Assembly: GCA_017551625.1 (NCBI GenBank)
Contig: JAFZLF010000055.1
Coordinates: 22,854-86,853, forward strand
Length of the DNA: 64,000 nt
Origin: Clostridiales bacterium
GTDB lineage: Bacteria; Bacillota; Clostridia; Saccharofermentanales; Saccharofermentanaceae
Direction: 5' to 3'
Shown here in pieces: positions 43,709-52,956 of this stretch. Made by a program: the position numbers and the translations under genes. The notes below the pieces were generated by a model that was not told the origin of the DNA, searched no databases, and saw nothing but the letters and a program-made list of their open reading frames with translations. Each line of letters begins with the position of its first letter. Positions within the stretch are counted from its first letter, which is position 1.

Positions 43709-44986
43709 ATGACGATCAACGAGAAACTGCGCAATGATTTTCTAGATGAGCTGGGAGATTTCTATTCGAAAGGCGTCATGCCCTCGAAGGCTTCGGTCAA
43801 CATGCGCCACGCGCTGACAGAGCACCAGAAGCGCCTCGCGAAGAAAGGCCTTTCCTTCAGTGAGCGTTTCGACCACGTGATCGATGAACGTTCCTCCGCG
43901 ATCCCGCACGAGTCCGGTGGATTCGTGATGTATAACTCCCACAAACACTGTAACGCCATTACCGCGCTGACGGACAGCGTGCGCACGATAAAGTGCGATG
44001 AGGCGAGCGACGATGTCGTATACTGCCACATCATCGACAGAAAAGATCCGGCCGCCCGTGTGCAGGATGAAGAGCGCGTGATCCAATGCCCGAACTGCGG
44101 AAACAGCGGCGCGGCGAAGCTTTTCGTCGACGGATGCCCGTCCTGCGGCACGAAGTTCCAGATCAACGACATGTATCCGTGTGTCAGTTCCTACTACACG
44201 ATGCCCTGGCCGATGCCGAAGCAGAACAGCGTGGAGGAGGGCATGCATGTCGCAGCGATCATCGGCGTCGTCGTGGGCATTCTCATCGGCGTCCTCGTCG
44301 CGGTGCTCATGATAAAAGATCAAAAGTCCGAGATCCTCATCGGTCTCGTCACCATCGTCGCCGCGCTTCTTGGTGGCTGGGCCACGTTCCTCATCAGCTT
44401 CTTGATTTCGAATGCTGTGATCTCCGCAAAAGCGGTGACGGGCCTTGCGAAAATGACGCTCAATACACTTGATCTGGCGGGGGCGCAGAAGAGTAAGAGA
44501 AACACCGAGGCGGCGGTCACGCCTTACGATCCGAATTTTGCTTTCGATGTTTTCGAGGGAAAGATCATCTCCTCGATCAGAACGATCGCCTATTCCGATG
44601 ACCGCTCGAGATGTTCGCTCTACGCGGGTTCGGATGACCTCTCATTCATGGACGATCTCGTAAATATCCGCTACCGCGGCGCATGCGGCTTCCATGGCGC
44701 GGCGCTGGTCGGCAATTTCCTGCAGGTCGCGATGACAGTATACCTCGATAACATCTACTACCGTAACGGCGAGTTCTTCCGCGCGAAAGAAAACTTCAAC
44801 GTCGTCCTTTCGAGAAGAGCCGATGTCCGCACGCCGGTCGAGTTCACCGCCTATAGCGTCAACTGCCCGCGATGCGCCGGTACATACGACTCCATCCTGT
44901 CGCGCCAGTGCCCGTACTGCGGCAACAATTTCGTCATGGCGACGCATGACTGGATGATCGTTCAGCTTACACGCCAGCGCGCATAA
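43709..44986 (+). CDS. Two-zinc-ribbon membrane protein (possible Tim44-like domain)
   Basis: The start at 43709 follows GAGGGAGGAAG. The 425-residue product has a zinc ribbon near 130-155 (CPNCGN...CPSCGT), two membrane helices around 180-240 and a C-terminal domain of about 130 residues. It ends in a second ribbon (CPRCAG...CPYCGN). The domain after the helices resembles the Tim44-like fold, an assignment made by eye. No partner genes are evident. TATAAT at 43661-43666 is a likely -10. It is not a close paralogue of the zinc-ribbon protein at 21307-22590, which has the opposite domain order. Confidence 0.7.
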   Translation: MTINEKLRNDFLDELGDFYSKGVMPSKASVNMRHALTEHQKRLAKKGLSFSERFDHVIDERSSAIPHESGGFVMYNSHKHCNAITALTDSVRTIKCDEASDDVVYCHIIDRKDPAARVQDEERVIQCPNCGNSGAAKLFVDGCPSCGTKFQINDMYPCVSSYYTMPWPMPKQNSVEEGMHVAAIIGVVVGILIGVLVAVLMIKDQKSEILIGLVTIVAALLGGWATFLISFLISNAVISAKAVTGLAKMTLNTLDLAGAQKSKRNTEAAVTPYDPNFAFDVFEGKIISSIRTIAYSDDRSRCSLYAGSDDLSFMDDLVNIRYRGACGFHGAALVGNFLQVAMTVYLDNIYYRNGEFFRAKENFNVVLSRRADVRTPVEFTAYSVNCPRCAGTYDSILSRQCPYCGNNFVMATHDWMIVQLTRQRA

Positions 44987-45003
44987 GCGCATAAGGATAA
45001 TTC

Positions 45004-45510
45004 TTAGGAAAACTTCTTATCGCAGTAGGCTTCGAAGTTCTTGTCGAGCTCGGAGATGCCCTTTGCGATGAGGTCCTTCGGCTGCGCGTAGCCGCCACGG
45101 ACCCACTTCTCGATGACGGACAGACAGCCGGTCGCATGGTAGTGGCAGAAATACTCGAATTCTGTGCTTCTGGCGGAGGCGGTATAGCGCTCTCTGTAGA
45201 TCGTAAGGTAGGTGCCGTCGATCATCTTGTCGATCTTGTCGCGAAGCGTCCCCGTGCTGTAGGGGCTGAAGACCATAGAGAAGATCACGCGGTTCTCATC
45301 AATATAGTCGATGATGTGCTTCATGTAGTCGGCGTCGGTCTCGTGCTCGAGCACGAGGATGCCGAGCTCCGTGATGACGTCCTTCTCGAGCTTCTCATAT
45401 AGATCATATACATCCAGATAATGCTTATAGAAAGTCACCCGGTTCACGTCGTGGGGGATGACAACGGTTACGACATCTACATGTTCTCGAGAGGGATGTA
45501 CCCGGATCAC
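45004..45510 (-). pseudogene. TetR-family regulator lacking the first part of its DNA-binding domain
   Basis: The frame encodes the end of a TetR helix-turn-helix (VNRVTFYKHYLDVYDLYEKLE) and a full ligand-binding C-terminal domain of the DhaS-like type. Helices 1 and 2 are missing. The best start, GTG at 45510, leaves only about 20 residues before VNRVTF. All three frames upstream were read and none supplies the missing helices. The upstream DNA instead has repeated TGTAC-containing dyads (e.g. 45524-45544). It is probably a decayed regulator, less likely a shortened ligand-binding protein. Confidence 0.55.
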
Positions 45511-45660
45511 GACATCTGCGATATGTACTGCAGATATCTGTACAGGTGAAGATCAATACGCGACAAAAGCGTTGATTTTTAAGTGCTTTTACGGCATTAT
45601 TGTATCAGGATAAAAGTCGGGAAACATTTGTAATGACAGCATGAGAACAGGAAACGTCAG

Positions 45661-46836
45661 ATGGGGAAACTACGGGAAAGAATAGACGTGATCTACCGTC
45701 GGAAAATCGATAATTTCTTCGCGAAGATCATCTGTCTGTTTACGGGACGAAGACCGCTGAAGAATGTGATCCTGCTCGAGAGCCACAACGATTTCGACTG
45801 TAACGGAGGCGCCTTCTATTCCTACCTGATCTCGCATCAGTACAACGAGAAATATAAGATCGTCTGGCTCCTGAAGAACCCTGTCCCGAGGGGTCTTCCG
45901 AAGAACGTCAAGGGCTATCCGCTGAATCGTCCGAGCTTCATGAAGTCGTACTACCGCTGTGTCGCGAAGATCATCGCCGCAGATGACTATATGACGCAGA
46001 AGAAGAGGAAAGACCAGAAGGAATATTATCTGACTCACGGCGGCATCACCTTTAAGAACGTCAAGGGCGTGCTGGTCGTGCAGGATCACGTGGACTATGT
46101 GCTCTCTTCTTCTTCTAACTACGATCCGTATATCTGCGAGAACTACTCGATCCCGTACCCGTCCGACAAGCTCTTGCATCTGGGGTTCCCGTCAAACGAT
46201 CTTCTCTTTCAGGAAGGACCGGACGAGATGAAGAAGATCAGTAGTCACAACTTCAGCAAGGTTTTCCTGTGGCTGCCTACTTTCCGGGAATCCGGAAAAC
46301 TCAAAAGGAGAGACAGTAGCAAGGAGCAGCCTCTGGGGATCCCGTTGATCGAGGATCTGAAGAAGTATCAGGAACTAAATGATTATCTGAAAGAAAAAGA
46401 TGCGTTTCTGATCATCAAGATCCATCCGGTCCAGGATCTGACCCTGCTTCGGATCTCCGACATGTCCAATATCAAGGTCATCACTGCCGATCAGGCCAGA
46501 GCACTGGGCCTCGATCTGTACCGGCTGATGCGCTCGGCCGATGCGTGTATCAGCGACTATTCCTCCGCCGCCTACCAGTATCTCCTTCTGGACCGCCCGC
46601 TGGCCTTCGTCCTTTCTGATCTTGCGGACTATACGAGGGGCTTCAGCGTGGAGAACTACGAAGACTTCCTTCCCGGAGAGCATATCTGCACGTTTGATGA
46701 TATGATCGCATTTATGGAGCACGTGGTTGCGGGGAAGGACAACTGGAGAGAAAAAAGAAGAGAACTCCGGGATTTCCTGTACGAATACCAGGACGGAAAT
46801 GCCTGTAGAAGATTAGCTGAATTTATGGGACTATAA
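45661..46836 (+). CDS. CDP-glycerol glycerophosphotransferase family protein (TagB/TagF-like)
   Basis: The 391-residue enzyme is of the family that transfers glycerol-phosphate from CDP-glycerol to teichoic or capsular polymers. Visible signs are VILLESHNDFDCNGGAFYSYL near the start and FLWLPTFRESG in the middle. IIKIHPVQD and ISDYSSAAYQYLLLDRP, with the conserved His and Ser-Asp residues, follow. It has no membrane helix and should bind the inner membrane face through basic residues at its start. tagD follows 20 nt downstream and makes the CDP-glycerol, confirming the assignment. Confidence 0.9.
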   Translation: MGKLRERIDVIYRRKIDNFFAKIICLFTGRRPLKNVILLESHNDFDCNGGAFYSYLISHQYNEKYKIVWLLKNPVPRGLPKNVKGYPLNRPSFMKSYYRCVAKIIAADDYMTQKKRKDQKEYYLTHGGITFKNVKGVLVVQDHVDYVLSSSSNYDPYICENYSIPYPSDKLLHLGFPSNDLLFQEGPDEMKKISSHNFSKVFLWLPTFRESGKLKRRDSSKEQPLGIPLIEDLKKYQELNDYLKEKDAFLIIKIHPVQDLTLLRISDMSNIKVITADQARALGLDLYRLMRSADACISDYSSAAYQYLLLDRPLAFVLSDLADYTRGFSVENYEDFLPGEHICTFDDMIAFMEHVVAGKDNWREKRRELRDFLYEYQDGNACRRLAEFMGL

Positions 46837-46856
46837 GCGTAGAAGGAGAAGAGAAT

Positions 46857-47420
46857 ATGGAAAAAGAAGAGATGACAAAACAAGAGGAAAACATGGTGAT
46901 CGGGTACACGACCGGCGTTTTTGATCTGTTCCATATCGGACATCTGAACCTTCTCAAGAACGCGAAGGGGATGTGCGACAAACTGATCGTCGGCGTGACG
47001 GTCGATGAACTCATGAAGTACAAGGGCAAGGAAGCGATGATCCCGTTCGAAGACCGCATCGAGATCGTCCGCGCGTGCCGCTATGTGGATGCGGCGGTGC
47101 CGCAGTACGACATGGATAAGCTTTCCGCATGCAGGAAACTCGGGGCTTCGATCCTCTTCGTCGGGGATGACTGGTACGAGACCGACAAGTGGAAGACGTA
47201 CGAAGAAGAATTTGGCAAGGCGGGGATCCGGATCGTCTATTTCCCGTATACCCGCGGCATCTCCTCCACGAAAATCACTCAGGCGCTGAAGCAGGTGCGT
47301 GGCTGGACCAGCCCGGTCAGTGAAGGAACATCACAGCTACACGGCCCGGAGACGAAAGAAGGACCGGAGACGGTCCGGGCCGAAGAGGAAAATCAGGGAA
47401 CGCCGGAGGATCAGAAATAG
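46857..47420 (+). CDS. tagD: Glycerol-3-phosphate cytidylyltransferase
   Basis: It makes CDP-glycerol from CTP and glycerol-3-phosphate for the TagB/F-like protein encoded just upstream. The nucleotidyltransferase motifs are clear: HIGH at 26-29 in VFDLFHIGHLNLL and TRGISSTK at 132-139. The 187-residue product exceeds the usual 130 or so by a Glu/Pro-rich C-terminal tail of about 40 residues that looks disordered. GAAGGAG precedes the start. The next gene begins 1 nt after its stop codon, so this is a tight operon. Confidence 0.92.
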   Translation: MEKEEMTKQEENMVIGYTTGVFDLFHIGHLNLLKNAKGMCDKLIVGVTVDELMKYKGKEAMIPFEDRIEIVRACRYVDAAVPQYDMDKLSACRKLGASILFVGDDWYETDKWKTYEEEFGKAGIRIVYFPYTRGISSTKITQALKQVRGWTSPVSEGTSQLHGPETKEGPETVRAEEENQGTPEDQK

Positions 47421-47421
47421 T

Positions 47422-48477
47422 ATGGTTGACCTGCCCCTCAGCATGAGTTCTTTTCTAGCGCTCCGCTACATCGAAAGAACGGATGTCGATTTCACGGAGA
47501 AATTCCGCTATAGACACCCGGCGATGCCGTCCGAAGAAAACCGGGTGCTCGTGCGCACCGCGGAGGAGATCGATCGCGCGCTGCGGGAGCAGACCGGAAA
47601 GATAAAAGCATCCGGAAAAAAGATCGGCCTTCTTCTGTCGGGAGGCATGGACTCCGGGATACTCGCCTCATATCTTCCGGGAGCCGAGGCCTATACCTTC
47701 CGTTTCCTCGGCGGGGAATACCAGAAGGAGGAGCTGGAAAGGGCCGAGAACTTCGCGAAGATCAATCACATGACGCTTCACTATGTGGATATCAGCTGGG
47801 ATACCGTCACGGAGAATCTTCCTAAGGTCATGCGCTCGAAAGGCGGGCCGGTCCACTCGATCGAGCCGCAGATCTATCAGGCGGCGGTCGATGGCAAGAA
47901 GGACGGCGTCGGCGTGATGATCATCGGAGATGCGAGCGACTACGTCTTCGGCGGGATGGACCGGCTCCTGTCGAAGGACTGGACATACGACGATTTCATC
48001 AGACGCTACATCTATGTCGATCCTTTCGAAGTGCTGAGAGAACCGGTAAGTGTCCGGTATGTATTCGAAAAGTACAGAAAAGGCGAGGAGGGGATCGACT
48101 TCGTAAGGATCCTCGAGACGCTGGCCGCGCAGGAGAGCTACGGCTCGTACGACAATGCTTTTGCCGCGGCGGACATGCCATACGAAGACCCGTACGAGAT
48201 TCTGAAAATGGCGGAGCCGCTCGACCTTTCGCGTGTGAGAAACGGCGAGTCGAAATACCTGATCCGCGAACTTTTTAAGATGAGATATCCGGACCTTGCT
48301 GTCCCGGAGAAACTCCCGATGCCCCGCCCGGTGGACAGTTATTTTGCCGATTGGAAAGGTCCGGTAAGACCTGAATTCCGGGAAGACATCGACATATCCG
48401 CATACAGCGGAAACCAGAAGTGGCTCATGTGGTGCCTCGAGCAGTTCCTCGACATGACCGGTGAAGGGAGAACGTAG
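47422..48477 (+). CDS. Asparagine-synthase-like amidotransferase without glutaminase domain
   Basis: The start at 47422 is 1 nt after tagD; longer frames overlap tagD and look non-coding. The 352-residue product has only the synthetase half of asparagine synthase. The ATP-binding PP-loop LLSGGMDSG is at 71-79, and the later IIGDASDYVFGG matches the Gly-Asp-Asp/Glu region. There is no N-terminal catalytic cysteine or glutaminase domain, so any ammonia must come from elsewhere. Such proteins in surface-polymer clusters are thought to amidate sugar acids or related groups. It is followed 2 nt later by a flippase, so it probably decorates the exported repeat unit. Confidence 0.82.
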   Translation: MVDLPLSMSSFLALRYIERTDVDFTEKFRYRHPAMPSEENRVLVRTAEEIDRALREQTGKIKASGKKIGLLLSGGMDSGILASYLPGAEAYTFRFLGGEYQKEELERAENFAKINHMTLHYVDISWDTVTENLPKVMRSKGGPVHSIEPQIYQAAVDGKKDGVGVMIIGDASDYVFGGMDRLLSKDWTYDDFIRRYIYVDPFEVLREPVSVRYVFEKYRKGEEGIDFVRILETLAAQESYGSYDNAFAAADMPYEDPYEILKMAEPLDLSRVRNGESKYLIRELFKMRYPDLAVPEKLPMPRPVDSYFADWKGPVRPEFREDIDISAYSGNQKWLMWCLEQFLDMTGEGRT

Positions 48478-48479
48478 AA

Positions 48480-49955
48480 TTGGGACGCATACGGAGTCGG
48501 TATCAATCGTTATCTGTCCAGGCGAAGGCCTCCTTCTGGTTCCTGATCTGCGCCTTTCTCCAGAAGGGGATCTCCTTCATCACGACCCCGATCTTCTCGC
48601 GGTTGATGACCACGGAAGAATACGGACGCTTCGGCGTTTTCTACTCATGGTTCGGCATCATCAGTGTATTTGTGACGATGAATCTCTTCGCCGGCGTCTA
48701 CTCGCAGGGCCTCGTGAAGTTCAGTAAAGAGCGCGCCGTTTTCTCGTCCTCGATGCAGGGCCTCGTGCTGGTCCTGACGGTCCTGTACACCGGGATCTAC
48801 ATGCTGTTCAGAGGTTTCTTCAACGACCTCTTCCACCTGTCGACCGTGCAGATGCTGGCCATGATGATCCTCATCTGGACCTCCGCCGTCTTCAGCTTCT
48901 GGGCCGAGGAACAGCGCGTCGAATTCCGGTATAAGGCGATCGTCGTTTTCTCCCTGATCCTCGCTGTCCTAAAGCCCACGTTCGGCGTCATCTTCGTGAT
49001 CCTTTCCGAGGACAAAGTCACGGCGCGGATCCTGAGCATCGTGATCGTCGAACTTCTCTTCTGCTCGGTGCTGTTCCTCATGCAGATCCGGCGCGGGCAG
49101 TCCTTCTACTCGAGAAAATTCTGGTGGTATGCGCTGGCCTTTAATCTTCCGCTCATTCCCCATTATCTTTCCGCCACGATCCTAAACAGCGCTGACCGCA
49201 TCATGATCGAGAACATCACCGGCTCGGGCGACGCCGGCGTCTATAACCTCGCGTACTCGGTCGCGCTCATCATGACGCTCTTTAACACGTCCCTGATGCA
49301 GACGATCAGCCCGTGGATCTATAAGAAGATCAAGTCGAAGGACATCCGCGATCTCGGCCGGGTCGCATACACGACGCTTCTGATCATCGCCGTGGTCAAT
49401 CTCCTCCTGATCCTTTTCGCGCCGGAGATCGTGCGCATCTTCGCGCCGCCGGAATATGCGCAGGCGATCTGGGTCATCCCGCCGGTTGCGATGAGCGTGT
49501 ACTTCATGTTCAGCTATGACCTTTTTGCGAAGTTTGCTTTCTACTATGAGAGGACACTTTTCGTCATGCTGGCGAGCGTGATCGGCGCGCTTTTAAACGT
49601 CGCGCTGAACCTTCTCGCGATCCCGCGATTCGGCTTCATCGCCGCCGGTTACACGACGCTTATATGCTACATGGTCTACGCGGTACTGCACTATCTCTTT
49701 ATGCGGAAAGTCTGCCGGGAGAACTGCGACGGCGTCATGCCGTATAAGACAGGAACGATCGTGAAGATCACGGCGGCGTTTCTGGCTCTGGGATTCCTAT
49801 TCATCCCGACATACTACCGGAGCCTCCTGCGCTATGGCCTGATCGCGCTTCTTCTTATTCTCGGGATCGTATTCCGAAAGAAGATCCGTGACGCAGTCGG
49901 GACCGTCCTTTCCGTGAAGAAGACCGAGCCGGAGAACGGACCCTCCTCGCCGTGA
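48480..49955 (+). CDS. Oligosaccharide flippase (Wzx/MATE-like)
   Basis: The 491-residue protein has about twelve to fourteen membrane helices and the polysaccharide-biosynthesis (PST) family pattern. It probably flips lipid-linked repeat units to the outer face. The start is TTG at 48480, two nt after the previous stop, behind AGGGAGAA. It ends the plus-strand surface-polymer operon. Seventeen nt further on, the GT8 gene arrives from the other strand, so the two clusters converge and may serve the same polymer. Confidence 0.88.
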   Translation: MGRIRSRYQSLSVQAKASFWFLICAFLQKGISFITTPIFSRLMTTEEYGRFGVFYSWFGIISVFVTMNLFAGVYSQGLVKFSKERAVFSSSMQGLVLVLTVLYTGIYMLFRGFFNDLFHLSTVQMLAMMILIWTSAVFSFWAEEQRVEFRYKAIVVFSLILAVLKPTFGVIFVILSEDKVTARILSIVIVELLFCSVLFLMQIRRGQSFYSRKFWWYALAFNLPLIPHYLSATILNSADRIMIENITGSGDAGVYNLAYSVALIMTLFNTSLMQTISPWIYKKIKSKDIRDLGRVAYTTLLIIAVVNLLLILFAPEIVRIFAPPEYAQAIWVIPPVAMSVYFMFSYDLFAKFAFYYERTLFVMLASVIGALLNVALNLLAIPRFGFIAAGYTTLICYMVYAVLHYLFMRKVCRENCDGVMPYKTGTIVKITAAFLALGFLFIPTYYRSLLRYGLIALLLILGIVFRKKIRDAVGTVLSVKKTEPENGPSSP

Positions 49956-49971
49956 AAAACCGTGCCGGATC

Positions 49972-51039
49972 CTAGCGCTTCCTCTTGATGAGGTGATAGG
50001 TGTCCCGCGTGAGGTTATAGATGTGAAGGTGAATCGCTAAGGTCTTCCCGAAGTCCCGGATCCGCACGCGGAGCGGGGCGCGTCTTTCTTTCGCATACGG
50101 CTCGAAATGCGCTCGTTTTACTTCGCGCTCCTGTTTTCGGACATACTTCCACCACTTCGTCGCCATGTATATCGTCGGGTGGGACCAGGGTTTCTTATCG
50201 GCGACATAGTGCGTGATGAGCGGTTCTTTCCGGGCTTTCCGGATCTCCTCTTTCCCATAGATATCGATCATGTCCTTATCGCTCAGATAGATAAAAGACG
50301 TAAAGACATTAAATCTCAGGGGGAGTGTCTTGATCTTTCCGTAGAGGACTTTGTTAATGACGTCCTGATCGTTATAGCGGTAGGTCTGGTTATAGCCTTC
50401 CTCCATAAGTTCCCTGGTCTTGCCACTTTCGTCAAGGCGATTCAGATCCAGAAGCATCACGCCGGAGTTGATGTAGCCGGAAAGAGACGGCACGCCCAGC
50501 GAACGGCGCACTTCCGAGTTGATCTCTGTCTCGGCCAGATCCGGGCTCGAGAGATACCGGTCGCGGATCCCGCAGACCGGGAAGCCCTCCATGTCGATGT
50601 CGTAGAGCTCCTCGATATCGCCCTCGACCACTAAGTCCGAATCCAGATAGATACATTTTCCGATGTGTTTATCCGGAAGCGTCCGGACGATGTCGGGGAT
50701 CATGAGACGGTAGAGCGAAGCGGAAGAGATATAGCTGATGTTGATCTTCACGGATTCGTAGTGGTGCTCCATGTCGATAATGGTGAGACGAAGAAGACTG
50801 AACCGGGAACGCAGGGAATCGAAGAGAGATTTATAGCTCTCCGCGAAGTCTCCGTTGGTCAGGATGTACGCATCGATGAGAGAATCGCTATGGTGATTCT
50901 CAAGAAGTGAGTACAGCGTGATGTAGGTCGGAAGCGCGTAGTTGTTATCCGTGTTGAAGAAGACGGGGATCGTCTTTTTGCCCTCTTTTCCGGATGCTCC
51001 GACGCCCTGTAACACTGTTACATCTCTTACAGCCGTCAT
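49972..51039 (-). CDS. Glycosyltransferase family 8
   Basis: The start at 51039 is 4 nt after the methyltransferase stop codon; a longer frame would overlap that gene. The 355-residue product has the GT8 signs PVFFNTDNNYALPTY, the metal-binding DxD in YLDSDLVVEGD, GYINSGVMLLDL and NDQDVINKVL. These enzymes add galactose or glucose to lipid-linked or surface glycans, retaining configuration. The basic C-terminus may touch the membrane. It is the last gene of the minus-strand glycan operon. Confidence 0.88.
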   Translation of the reverse strand: MTAVRDVTVLQGVGASGKEGKKTIPVFFNTDNNYALPTYITLYSLLENHHSDSLIDAYILTNGDFAESYKSLFDSLRSRFSLLRLTIIDMEHHYESVKINISYISSASLYRLMIPDIVRTLPDKHIGKCIYLDSDLVVEGDIEELYDIDMEGFPVCGIRDRYLSSPDLAETEINSEVRRSLGVPSLSGYINSGVMLLDLNRLDESGKTRELMEEGYNQTYRYNDQDVINKVLYGKIKTLPLRFNVFTSFIYLSDKDMIDIYGKEEIRKARKEPLITHYVADKKPWSHPTIYMATKWWKYVRKQEREVKRAHFEPYAKERRAPLRVRIRDFGKTLAIHLHIYNLTRDTYHLIKRKR

Positions 51040-51043
51040 AGTT

Positions 51044-51877
51044 TCACGCTTTCCATGACCGGCACTGGAAGATGCGGTCGACATCGTATCTCGAAGGGCC
51101 GGTAACAGGTAAAATCTCCGACGGAGCGCGGCAGCCTTCGATCGTTTTCACTTCGTAGCCCGCTTCCTCGATGAGCTTTTCGGCGTCTCGTCCGAAGAGA
51201 CGGACATGGTCGCTCTGACCGAACCGGCGGAGACGGTGGTCTTCGGTGACCACGCGCGGATCCTCGTCCACGAGCTCGACATCCATGCTCATCGGAAACG
51301 AGCACAGGAGGATGCCGTCTGGCCGCAGGATCCGCCGGATCTCGGCGAGGGCTTTCTTATAGTCGCCCACATGCTCGAGCACGTGGTTGGCGATGACTAT
51401 ATCGTACGAGGAATCGGGAAGTCCTGTGGCCTGGATATCAAGCTTCAGCTGCGTATCCGGATCGTTGAGGTCCGCGGTCGTGAACTTGACGTGCTTCTTA
51501 CGGAGCCAGGACTTCATGGACCTTTCAGGCGCGAAGTAGAGGACGTTCTTCCCGGAGATGACATCCATGTTCTTATTGAGGTAATCGGCGAGGATGCGGT
51601 GACGGGGAAGCGCGCCGCAGACCGGGCAGAGGATATCCTGACGGACGCCATCGAAGAGCTTGATGTCATAAAACTTCGGCCGTTCTAGATAGTCGCCCTG
51701 AACAAACGCGTGAAGACGCGTGCGGCAGCAGGGGCAGTACATACTCATCTCACGGCCGTGAAGGAGCGCGTCGGCCTTATACCGGATCCGTATGAAGAAA
51801 CGAAGCGTGCCGACCATCACCTTCCAGAGGGGATGGGGGATGATCTTCTTTAATCTGTCCTTCGTGCGGGCCTTCAT
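51044..51877 (-). CDS. Zinc-ribbon SAM-dependent methyltransferase
   Basis: The 277-residue product begins with a basic segment and a zinc ribbon (CPCC at 48-51 and CPVC at 84-87). A class I methyltransferase domain follows, with VLYFAPE, ADLNDP, YDIVIANHVLEHV and LRPDGILL. It belongs with methyltransferases found in capsule and teichoic acid clusters and may cap or decorate a sugar; the target is unknown. It lies 113 nt downstream of the GT2 gene, with a -10-like TATACT at 51915-51910. It could therefore have its own promoter. Confidence 0.82.
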   Translation of the reverse strand: MKARTKDRLKKIIPHPLWKVMVGTLRFFIRIRYKADALLHGREMSMYCPCCRTRLHAFVQGDYLERPKFYDIKLFDGVRQDILCPVCGALPRHRILADYLNKNMDVISGKNVLYFAPERSMKSWLRKKHVKFTTADLNDPDTQLKLDIQATGLPDSSYDIVIANHVLEHVGDYKKALAEIRRILRPDGILLCSFPMSMDVELVDEDPRVVTEDHRLRRFGQSDHVRLFGRDAEKLIEEAGYEVKTIEGCRAPSEILPVTGPSRYDVDRIFQCRSWKA

Positions 51878-51990
51878 GAACTTTTTTCTTTCCTCGCTTC
51901 CTTTACTCTAGTATAGCGCAAGAGGCGCGGATTGCGCGCCACACTGCACTTTTTTTGGATGCCCGGCGTGCGCCGCCATAGGCCGAAACG

Positions 51991-52956
51991 CTATCGCGCG
52001 TACACATACAGCCCCAGCACCATGAGCTTCTGGCGGAGCCGCCGCGATGTGCGCCACAGCAGCTTCTTATCGATCTGCTTTCCGTATCCGTACTTACAGA
52101 TCCGGAACTTATAGATCATGTGGAGGTACCGCGTCGTCAGATTCCCCTCGATCAGCGGAAGAAGAGGATCGTCGGCAAGCGTCTCTTCGTAGTATTTATA
52201 GAGGGAAGGGTAGATCTTCATGAGCGAGGCGACATGCTCGGAGCGGTCGCGCGTATTCGGGTGCATGATCGATCCCTTATGCATCCGGTAGCGGTAGATC
52301 TTCTCGGGGATGTAGTGCACGGAGGACGCCTTCAGGAAGACCTGCGGCACCCAGAATTCATCTTCGTGGATCAGCCCTTTTTCGAAGAGCAGATCGTTCT
52401 CGGTAAGAAACGATTTCTTATACGCGCCGAGCCACACTGTCGCGACAAATCCCCCGCCTTTTCGGAGCAGCTGCTCGAGAAGATCCCGTCCCGTATATGT
52501 CTGCTCGGTCTTCGGAAGACCGTAGTGTGAATAGTAGCCGGTCTTTCTTTTCTGCAGGATCCCGCCGGTCTCGATGATGATGTCCGCATCCCACAGGAAA
52601 AGATCACAGTCCGCCGTCTCCGTCATCTTCACGATGCGCCCGAGAAGCGCCGGTACGACTTCGTCATCGGAATCACAGAAGAAGATATACTTGCCGGTGG
52701 CCTTGCTGATGCCGAAGTTTCTCGCTGCGGACGGTCCTTCATTTTCCTTATGCAGAGCACTGATATTCGGATGTTCGTCTGCGTACCGGTCGACGAGTTT
52801 TCCCGAGCCGTCCGTCGAGCCGTCGTCGATCAGGAGGATCTCGGTATCGCCGATCCCTTCTGTCTTAAGAAGTGAGTCCATACACATCGGGAGATATTTC
52901 TCGACATTATAGACGGGGATAACGATCGACAGGCTCGGATGATCAGGCATAGTCAT
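51991..52956 (-). CDS. Glycosyltransferase family 2
   Basis: The 321-residue product opens with LSIVIPVYNVEKYL, followed by LIDDGSTDGS and the nucleotide-sugar DxD in FCDSDDEV, which define a GT-A fold inverting transferase. The C-terminal third (WVPQVFLKASSVHYIPEKIYRYRMH) is typical of capsule enzymes. Its ATG overlaps the stop codon of the preceding gene (ATGA), so translation is coupled. It probably adds one sugar to the repeat unit begun by the Alg14/Alg13-like pair. Confidence 0.9.
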   Translation of the reverse strand: MTMPDHPSLSIVIPVYNVEKYLPMCMDSLLKTEGIGDTEILLIDDGSTDGSGKLVDRYADEHPNISALHKENEGPSAARNFGISKATGKYIFFCDSDDEVVPALLGRIVKMTETADCDLFLWDADIIIETGGILQKRKTGYYSHYGLPKTEQTYTGRDLLEQLLRKGGGFVATVWLGAYKKSFLTENDLLFEKGLIHEDEFWVPQVFLKASSVHYIPEKIYRYRMHKGSIMHPNTRDRSEHVASLMKIYPSLYKYYEETLADDPLLPLIEGNLTTRYLHMIYKFRICKYGYGKQIDKKLLWRTSRRLRQKLMVLGLYVYAR

